Source: Sweltsa coloradensis
Taxonomy: Eukaryota > Arthropoda > Insecta > Plecoptera > Chloroperlidae
NCBI GenBank assembly: GCA_024449915.1
Contig: JAMZAV010002172.1
Coordinates: forward strand, 62,001-126,000
DNA: 64,000 nucleotides
Direction: 5' to 3'
Positions 56,300 to 64,000 of the stretch are shown here, one piece after another (positions within the stretch are counted from its first letter, which is position 1; the number at the start of each line of letters is the position of its first letter). A program made the translations under genes and the position numbers. The notes beneath the pieces are model-generated. The model was not told the DNA's origin. It searched no databases and saw only the letters and a program-made list of their open reading frames with translations.

Positions 56300-57843
56300 T
56301 AAGCGAGCGAAGCGAGCGTTTCCATTTGACTCTGCCGGAAAAATTAGTCACTGTTTTTTTTTTTTTTTTTTGTTTGTTTGTTTGTTTGTTTGTTTGTTTT
56401 TTTGTTTGTATGTCTCGCCATAACGTTCGAACGGAGGCTCGGATCGAGTTAAAATTTTGACCATCCGCAAGCTTTGTTCTCGATTGAATGCCATTAGTTT
56501 GTGGCAAAATCGCACAAAAAGTTAAAAATTTACACTAAAGCTAATCGAAAGTTTTTTTTTAAACTAACCGGCGACAAAATCTGAGATAGCCAAATCATTT
56601 AGAATGTCCGTCCGGTCACGAATATGTTAATTTTAGTTTGATCCGATAAGTAGTGTAGATGGAAATTACATTATAACAAAAGTAACGTTGCCATGGCAAC
56701 GAAAAGACGCGCGAAGTTTCAAATGCACTGCCAACTAGAAGTAATCAAAATACTTTCGAGGAAGCAGTCTATTATTTGTCACCAAAGAGTTTAAATATTT
56801 TTCCCAATGAGTCCAGGTCCTCTAGATGCATGGCGGTGGATTTTATCCACAAAGTAAAGATTTACATACGGGTTTACCCAAATACCTTGGCAATAATAAA
56901 TAATTGGATGAGCGTAGCGAGCGAAGCGAGTGAAGCGAAGATTCCATTTCACTACACTGGAGAAAAAAATCCGGAATGTTTTTTTTTTTTTTTCTTTCTT
57001 TTTTTTTTTTTGTATTTTTGTGTGTTGTTAACACGATTCCGGCTAAACCGATACTCCGATTGCGATGAAATTTTATGGGCCTTCGAAATCTCTGAACTTA
57101 GAACTGCCACGTTTTTGAGCGCAATCGGGAAATTTTTTCTCATAAAAAACGCAATTTTACGATTTTTTTCGATTTTTAAAAAATTTCTTCGACTTATAAC
57201 ACCTACATGCTTATCCGATTGTAAAGATTTTTTCAGAGAACCTTAATTTTATGAATTTAGATATTCGTGTGAAATATGAGCATAATCGAAAATTATTTTC
57301 TCATGAAATCGTAATTTTACGGGTTTTTTCTTTTTTAAAACAATTCTTTGACTTATAACACCTACATGCTTTATCCTATTGTAATGATTTTTTTACAGAA
57401 CCTTCATTTCATGAAAATTTAAAATATTCGTGTTAAATTTTAGCGCAATCGAATAATTATTTCTTATGAAAATTGCAATTTTACGATTTTTTTCTTTTTT
57501 AAAAATTACGATTAATTAAAAAATTAAGTTAATTTCTTATTTAATTTAGTTTAATTAAAATATTGAGTTAATTTTGTATTTAATTCAATTTAATTAAAAA
57601 AAATCTGCGACGAAGTAATGAATTTTTCACATAACAACAGAAAATCCGCGTAACACATGGCAGCTCAATGCACCATATACGCTCATCCAACAACGCGGCG
57701 GGACTTAAGCTTTTTCCTAGTATCGGAAACATGGCCCTGTGGACAGCGAACGTCGCAAATTTAAAAATTTAAAAAAATGTGCATTTTGGGTCTAGCTATA
57801 GCACGTGCTCGCTTATCAACGCGTCCAACTGAGCGTTTCCTAG
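56300..57843 (+). mobile_element. Helentron-like family A, copy 3, interrupted by family B
   Basis: Starts TTAAGCGAGCGAAGCGAGCG after an AAT run, has the T-rich GTTTG tract and one central module, is cut by family B at 56905-57720 and resumes TATCGGAAACATGGCCC. The 3' end is CTCGCTTATC, hairpin AACGC...GCGTT, TCCTAG. Confidence 0.88.
56905..57720 (+). mobile_element. Helentron-like family B, copy 2, nested in family A
   Basis: TGGATGAGCGTAGCGAGCG to GCTCATCCAAC, hairpin and TTTTCCTAG then T. In the uninterrupted family A copies the site reads AATAATATTGG; here it reads AATAAT, element, then TATCGG. This gives a direct empty-site comparison with at most one added T. Confidence 0.88.
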
Positions 57844-57860
57844 TAATAATAATAATAAAA

Positions 57861-58576
57861 TAGGAAACGCTCAGTTGGACGCGTTGTAAGCGAGCAACGT
57901 TGCTATAGCTAGACCCACATTGCACATTTTTTTAAATTAAAAATTTACGACGTTCGCGTTTCCAGTATTATTTATTATTGCCAAGGTATTTGGGTAAACC
58001 CGTGTGTAAACCTTTACTTTGTGGATAAATCCACCGCCATCTAGAAGACCTTGATTCCTTGGGGAAACTATTTAAACTCTTTGTTGACAAATAATAGACT
58101 GATTTTTTGTCGAAAGTATTTTGATTACTTCTAGGTGGCAGTGCATTAGAAACTTCGCGCGTCTTTTCGTTGCCATGGCAACGTTACTTTTGTTATAATG
58201 TAATTTCCATCTACACTACTTATCGGATCAAAATAAAATTAACATATTCGTGACCGGACGGACATTCTAAATGATTTGGCTATCTCAGATTTTGTCGCCG
58301 TTGAGTTTGAAAAAAAAACTTTCGATTAACTTTAATGTAACTTTTTAACTTTTTGAACGATTTTGCCACAAAACTAATGGCATTCAATCGAGAACAAAGC
58401 TTGCGGATGGTGAAAATTTCAACTCGATCCGAGCCTCCGTTCGAACGTTATCGCGAGACATACAAACAAAAAAAACAAACAAACAAACAAACAAACAAAA
58501 AAAAACAAAAAAAAAACAAAACCAGTGACTATTTTTTCCGGCAGAGTCAAATGGAAACGCTCGCTTCGCTCGCTTA
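57861..58576 (-). mobile_element. Helentron-like family A, copy 4 (inverse)
   Basis: Its 3' end (inverse, TAGGAAACGCTCAGTTGGAC) faces that of copy 3 across an AAT-rich spacer of 17 bases. Its 5' end TTAAGCGAGCG lies at 58576. Confidence 0.88.
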
Positions 58577-58581
58577 AATAA

Positions 58582-59615
58582 TTAAGCGAGCGAAGCGAGC
58601 GTTTCCATTTGACTCTGCCGGAAAAAATAGTCACTGGTTTTGTTTTTTTTTTTTTTTGTTTGTTTGTTTGTTTGTTTTTTTTGTTTGTATGTCTCGCGAT
58701 AACGTTCGAACGGAGGCTCGGATCGAGTTGAAATTTTCACCATCCGCAAGCTTTGTTCTCGATTGAATGCCATTAGTTTTGTGGCAAAATCGTTCAAAAA
58801 GTTAAAAAGTTACATTAAAGTTACCTAATCGAAAGTTTTTTTTTCAAAACTTCACGGCGACAAAATCTGAGATGGCCAAATCATTTAGAATGTCCGTCCG
58901 GTCACGAATATGTTAATTTTATTTTGATCCGATAAGTAGTGTAGATGGAAATTACATAATAACAAAGTACGGTTACCATGGCAACGGAAAGTCGTGCAGC
59001 TTTTTTGGCTCATGATAGCGGTCGAACGGAGGCTCGGATCGAGTTAAAATTTTCACCATCCGCAAGCTTTGTTCTCGATTGAATGCCATTAGTTTTGTGG
59101 CAAAATCGTTCAAAAAGTTAATAAGTTACATTAAAGTTAATCGGAAGTTTTTTTTTCAAACTCAACGGCGACAAAATCTGAGATAGCCAAATCATTTAGA
59201 ATGTCCGTCCGGTCACGTATATGTTAATTTTATTTTGATCCGATAAGTAGTGTAGATGGAAATTACATTATAACTAAGTACTGTTACCATGGCAACGGAA
59301 GACGGGCGAAGTTTCTAATGCACTGCCACCTAGAAGTAATCAAAATACTTTCGAGGAAGCAGTCTATTATTTGACAACAAAGAGTTTAAATAGTTTTCCC
59401 AAGGAGTCAAGGTCCTCTAGATGGCGGTGGATTTTATCACAAAGTAAAGGCTTACACACGGGTTTACCCAAATACCTTGGCAATAATAAATAATATTGGA
59501 AACATGGCCCTGTGCACAGCGAACGTCGCAAATTTTAAAATTAAAAAAATGTGCAATTTGGGTCTAGCTATAGCACGTGCTCGCTTATCAACGCGTCCAA
59601 CTGAGCGTTTCCTAG
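58582..59615 (+). mobile_element. Helentron-like family A, copy 5
   Basis: Starts six bases from copy 4's 5' end (head-to-head). It contains two central modules (58690 and 59010) and ends CTCGCTTATC, hairpin, TCCTAG and T. Confidence 0.88.
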
Positions 59616-59761
59616 TAATAATAATATAATGATAATTATTAAAATGTTTGAAATCGATTTTGTTGTGACTTTTGTTTGAAGACCCTTGAAGACAATGGTG
59701 AAAATACGTAACAGAGACACGTATAATTATTATGTGAATTGATAATAAAACAAAGGAATAA

Positions 59762-60687
59762 TTGGATGAGCGAAGCGAAGACTTCAATTTCACTGACCCC
59801 CAAAACATTTAGCTCGGTGTTTTTTTTTTTTTTTTTTGTTGTTTTTTTGTCTGTTTGTTCGCTCTCTACCGGGCAAACGGCATATGCGATCTTGATGAAA
59901 ATTTCAGGGGACCTTCGAAATCTCTGAACTTAGACCTGCCACGTTTTTGGGTACAATCGAAGAAAATATTTCTCATGAATATCGTACTTTACGATTTTTT
60001 TCGATTTTTTGTGCGATATTTTCGTGCCATTTGGGCAACTCTGACCAAACGGGTGGGGCTACAACGTTCATATTATACATGGACATTGAGGTACTGGTGA
60101 TGTAGTACCTTGTGAAAGATAAAGTTGAAAAAGTTAGCCAGAATCTATAGAAATAAAGCTTTTAATATAAGTTTTTGATTTTTTGTTTGGCTATATTTTC
60201 GTGCCATTTGGGGCCAATTCTGACCAAACGGGTGGGGCTACAACGGTCATATTAAACATGGACATTAAGGTTATGGTGATGTAGTACCTTTTGAAAGAAA
60301 AGTTGAAAAAGTTAGCCAGAATCTATAGAAATAAAGCTTTAATATAAGTTTTTGATTTTTTGTGCGATATTTTCGTGCCATTTGGGCCAACTCTGACCAA
60401 ACGGGTGGGGCTACAACGGTTACATGGACATTAAGGTTATGGTGATGTAGTACCATTTGAAAGGAAAAGTTGAAAAAGTTAGCCGGAATCCATATAAAAA
60501 GCTTTTAAAATAAGTTTTTTGTGGTAAATAATACCAATTGACAAGAAACAATAGAAACTTGACAACAATCACCTACAATGCGTAGGCAGCAAAACAAAGC
60601 ACTTGCAAAAGTAAAGATATCCTACGCAAACTAAAAACTTTAAAAAAGCTCATCCATCAACGCGGCGGGACTTTAGCGTTTTCCTAG
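59762..60687 (+). mobile_element. Helentron-like family C, copy 5 (complete)
   Basis: 5' end TTGGATGAGCGAAGCGAAGAC. A module of about 177 bp (CGTGCCATTTGGG through TTAATATAAG) is repeated three times in tandem at 60005-60515. The 3' end is CTCATCCATC, hairpin AACGC...GCGTT, TTTCCTAG then T. Confidence 0.87.
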
Positions 60688-60960
60688 TATTATACATGGA
60701 CATTAAGGTTATGGTGATGTAGTACCTTTTGAAAGAAAAAGTTGAAAAAGTGTAGCCAGAATCCATAGAAATAAAGCTTTTAATATAAGTTTTTACGATA
60801 AATAATACCAATTGACAAGAAACAATAGAAGCTTGACAACAATCACCTTCAATTCGTAGGCAACAAAACAAAGCACTGTAAAAGAAAAGATATCCCACGC
60901 AAACCTAAAAACTTCAAAAAGCTCATCCATCAACGCGGCGGGACTTTAGCGTTTTCCTAG
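60688..60960 (+). mobile_element. Helentron-like family C, copy 6 (3' part)
   Basis: Begins at TATTATACATGGACATTAAGG directly after copy 5's terminus and ends with its own CTCATCCATC, hairpin and TTTCCTAG. This makes two 3' ends in direct order. Confidence 0.85.
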
Positions 60961-61494
60961 TAATAATAACATGATTGAATTAAAACGAAGGCATGCAATT
61001 ATCCACTTGTGCAAGCGCAACTGTGCGAACTAACTCTGCGACCACGGCGCACTCTAGGGGCTCGAGCCCACGTGACCGGGCGCTAAGATAAGACACCACA
61101 TGATGATGATCCGACATTGGAGGTGGCTAATGGTTTGTTGGAATCTAGGTGTGTGTGTATATCCTGGTTTGACGAGTATGCAAAGTACGCGTGGAGACTG
61201 CGGTAACCTCGGGAAGGTCGCTTGACATTCACACGTCGTGACGTCATAGCTCGGGGGTGGGTGGGACCATGGTACCAAACTGTCAAGGCTTGTGGATTCG
61301 GTATTGCTTTAAAATATGTGTTAGTATTAGCAAAGATTATGAAGTGTTAGTATTAGTACTATTAGGGCGCTTTTACAGCTAAGATTATTCGCGCCTCCAA
61401 GATAAAACTTAATGTCTATAAGTGTGAGTTACCACCATGTGTATACTTCTTTCCAAGGGGCGGGACGTAAGGGGAGACGCAGGGGGAATGCGGG
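60961..61494. other. Stretch without recognised feature
   Basis: No gene or repeat recognised. Confidence 0.35.
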
Positions 61495-62010
61495 GCCGCT
61501 TCGCTAACTGTTTTTCCAGTCGCGTTGATGGATGAGCTTTTAGGGTTGATTATCAGCCCAAATATCACGAAAATATCGCATTAAAATCGGGGGGGGGGGG
61601 GGGGGGGGGGGGGGGGAATCGTAAAAGTACTATTACTATGAGAAATATTTCTTCAAATGTCTCTCAAATCATAATTTCAGTGATTTTAAAACGTTCCCAT
61701 AAAGTATCATCAAGATCGGAGTATAGCCGTTTGATCAGTCGCGCAAATATCACGAAAATATCCATTAAAAATCGAAAAAAAAATTCCTAAAAGTACGATA
61801 AGAATAAGAAATATTTGATCGCCCAAAAACATGGCAAAATTCAGAGATTTCGAAGGTCCCTTCAAATTTTCATCAATACAATATCGCATATGCCGTTTGC
61901 CCGGTAGAGCGCGAACAAACAGACAGAAAAACAAATAACAAAAACAAAAAACATTGGAGATAAATTTTTTAAGGGGTCAGTGAAATTGAAGTCTTCGCTT
62001 CGCTCATCCA
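61495..62010 (-). mobile_element. Helentron-like family C, copy 7, with poly-G
   Basis: 5' end TGGATGAGCGAAGCGAAGAC at 62010. The 3' side has GCTCATCCATCAACGCGACTGG with a GTTA stem change and GCGAAGCGGCC; the final CTAG is lost. It contains a 28-base G run at 61589-61616 where other copies carry an A-rich tract. Confidence 0.78.
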
Positions 62011-63694
62011 AAAACAATCACAAACCCTGATTAGCAAACAATTTTAATGCAATTTAGAAATTGCAGTAACTAATGAATCATTAGTGCAGAAGCAAAGTCA
62101 AATAGTTCACTCTTTGGAAGGCTTAAAAATATAGTTGAACAAATTTTCATTTTAGTCGCCCACTTTTTCATCTTTTTTTGTCAATAACGAAAAAAGTACT
62201 TGTCTTACGTGTAGGCCTACAACCTAGGAGAGATAAGCATTAGTTATCTCAAATATTTTCCTAAGATAAGGAACATTTCTTCGTTTCTCCCGAAGAGTGT
62301 TCCTTTCCTTGAGAGCAGGATGAGCTCAGACTATCCAGGAATCCAGAATTGAGGCTGGATCGGTATGAAGTTATGTGGGGTTGTGATTTGCACCAGCATG
62401 TCAAGCACAATTTAAACAAATATACCCACCAAAGTGTATTTTAGTAATTCAAAAGCTTGAGTAGGATAGATTATTTGAAATTTTTTAAACAATGTAACAA
62501 TCTCCAAATTTGTAAAAAAGGGTTGAAAAATAGAAGGAAAAACGTTTTCCTGCATGTATGTGAAATTCGCGGCATTTGGAGATAAAGCGATTTTCTAATG
62601 AACATTTACATTTCACACTGTAAAAAAAGAATGTCTTGTCAAGCTATCCAAAATTTAGGTCGGACCCCAAACCCAGTGTCGGGTCCAAACAACATACGTC
62701 ACAAGACATTCACAGAACAATCGCCTGACCTCCGACAACATGTGGAGATCCTCACTCAAGTGAAAGAGAAGAACACTGTTGCAGAGAATGGGCCTGAAGC
62801 TGGGGCTGGGCCTCTACCCCTCATGCACAAAGACTTGCGTCGGTTAAGTTGCGGACGCAAATATTGGCAATGTGAATGATGGTGGAATTGTCTGATTTTT
62901 TTTAAGTTTCAGCCAGTATACCTAGGTGTGCTGAATTGTGTCTAGTTGTGCAGAAAATAGGCGCATTATTTCCCGGGTTTCCTATCCCATTCGAAAGAGA
63001 GAGTCCAAAGCTACATTCACTACCTACAAGCGCCGAATCGGGCGCTGGATGAACTACAACTATTAACCCCCTCGCCAGAAAGAGTTATAATATGAATGAG
63101 AGTTGCAACTGTATGGTTTTTGTTTTTTTGAGACGCAAATATAAACAAATAATTCAAATACGCTTGATTTACACCGGTCGAGCGCTCGGGAGCGCCGGCC
63201 CAGAAGGAACACCTATACCTATCGGTGTTTAATATCTATGACCCGAACCAACTTCAGCGCTCCTCAGCGTGTTTGGCCGAAATAGCCACTTCCGGCAACG
63301 AGCTCTACGCGCCTGGTTTCGAGCATGTCGTCAGAGTGCATTGATTGCTTTACGAAGTGATGTCGTCCAAGAACTGACTGACCGCTGTATCACCAAAGTC
63401 AAAAGTTATGTAACCGCCACATAGTCTATTCTTGTACAAGTTTATTGAATTGTAATCAATAGTAATGACGAAGTTGAGTAGGAGTGACTATTACCAAGTA
63501 CCTTATTAGAACATTCACACGTCGGGTCATGAAACCTACAAACACACAGAACTGGATTCTTTGTTTTATCTCTGAGATATCAACAAAGTCGCCGGCAAAC
63601 AGAACATATCACGAAGAAGGGGACCATATCCTGACCCGGTCAACATCAGCTAGGCTCGAGTGTAGCCGAGTTCAAAGCTGTGATGATAAGTAAC

Positions 63695-63696
<2 letters not shown>
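62011..63696. other. Right-hand region without recognised gene
   Basis: Non-repetitive by eye. Frames at 62598-62879 (93 codons) and 63484-63693 (69 codons) have no recognised features. Confidence 0.35.

Positions 63697-63740
<44 letters not shown>
63697..63740 (+). repeat. (GA)n microsatellite
   Basis: About 21 GA units. Confidence 0.98.
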
Positions 63741-63742
<2 letters not shown>

Positions 63743-64000
63743 GATTTCTATTCATAGTAGAGTGAATCACCAAGATTCGCAACAGATCCACGACCCAAGT
63801 GACTGAACTGAAAGCGAGAACCTCGCGCCGTCACTTGATTACAAGACATCCAACGAATATCCTGCTGCATTCAGTAGCGCTTTCGTTTGTGCCTTGTGAG
63901 TTCGGGAGGACGAAGCTTGGACAAACCAGGTTTTGACGCAGAATGCAGGGGTTTATTCTGGATCACTTCGAAGCTCTATACCGATTGTCCAATCCACCAA

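Noticed and set aside
62598..62879. 93-codon frame as a gene
   Set aside because: No recognisable features or splice context; kept only as part of an unassigned stretch.

Overview
This 64 kb window is nuclear genomic DNA from an invertebrate animal. It holds split genes with GT-AG introns, no operons, and a very dense, nested population of transposable elements. The best-conserved protein is a cytohesin whose sequence resembles the arthropod (steppe-type) form, for example a C-terminus beginning QSISHNPFYDML. Together with BEL/Pao, Penelope-like, Tigger/pogo, hAT, Harbinger and Helentron-like elements this suggests a protostome, probably an arthropod such as a crustacean or chelicerate. The phylum is inferred and the species is not identified.

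Only two host genes are recognised, both on the minus strand and in the same direction. (1) RRS1, the ribosome biogenesis regulatory protein homolog. Exon 1 is 9727-9875. Exon 2 is 451 down to the left edge, where the gene runs out of the window. A 9.3 kb intron between them is filled by a broken BEL/Pao retrotransposon and several DNA elements. (2) A cytohesin-type Arf guanine-nucleotide exchange factor. Eight coding exons lie between 46668 and 20036. Joined, they make 1098 bases in one open frame: 365 residues plus stop, covering the end of the coiled coil, the Sec7 domain, the PH domain and the polybasic tail. The first coding exon or exons were not found and are probably right of 46668 or beyond the window.

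Layout: 1-9.9 kb RRS1; 9.9-20.0 kb intergenic, with foldback repeats, a minisatellite and no recognised gene; 20.0-46.7 kb cytohesin with element-packed introns, including a four-deep nest of insertions at 30.07-34.66 kb; 46.7-64 kb repeats only (hAT elements, a broken Penelope-like element with a possible hammerhead ribozyme, tRNA-bearing foldback elements, a 120-bp tandem array and a palindromic cluster of Helentron-like elements), probably 5' intron or upstream DNA of cytohesin.

The most notable observation is a set of non-autonomous, Helentron-like families. Each has a short 5' terminal motif, its reverse complement placed subterminally at the 3' end, then a small hairpin and a CTAG terminus. 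The hairpin stem changes in a compensatory way between copies (AACGC/GCGTT, AATGC/GCATT, AACG/CGTT, AATG/CATT). A second is a family of inverted-repeat elements next to AAT microsatellites, each arm of which carries a sequence able to fold as a tRNA cloverleaf. No CRISPR array, rRNA gene or convincing functional tRNA gene was seen.
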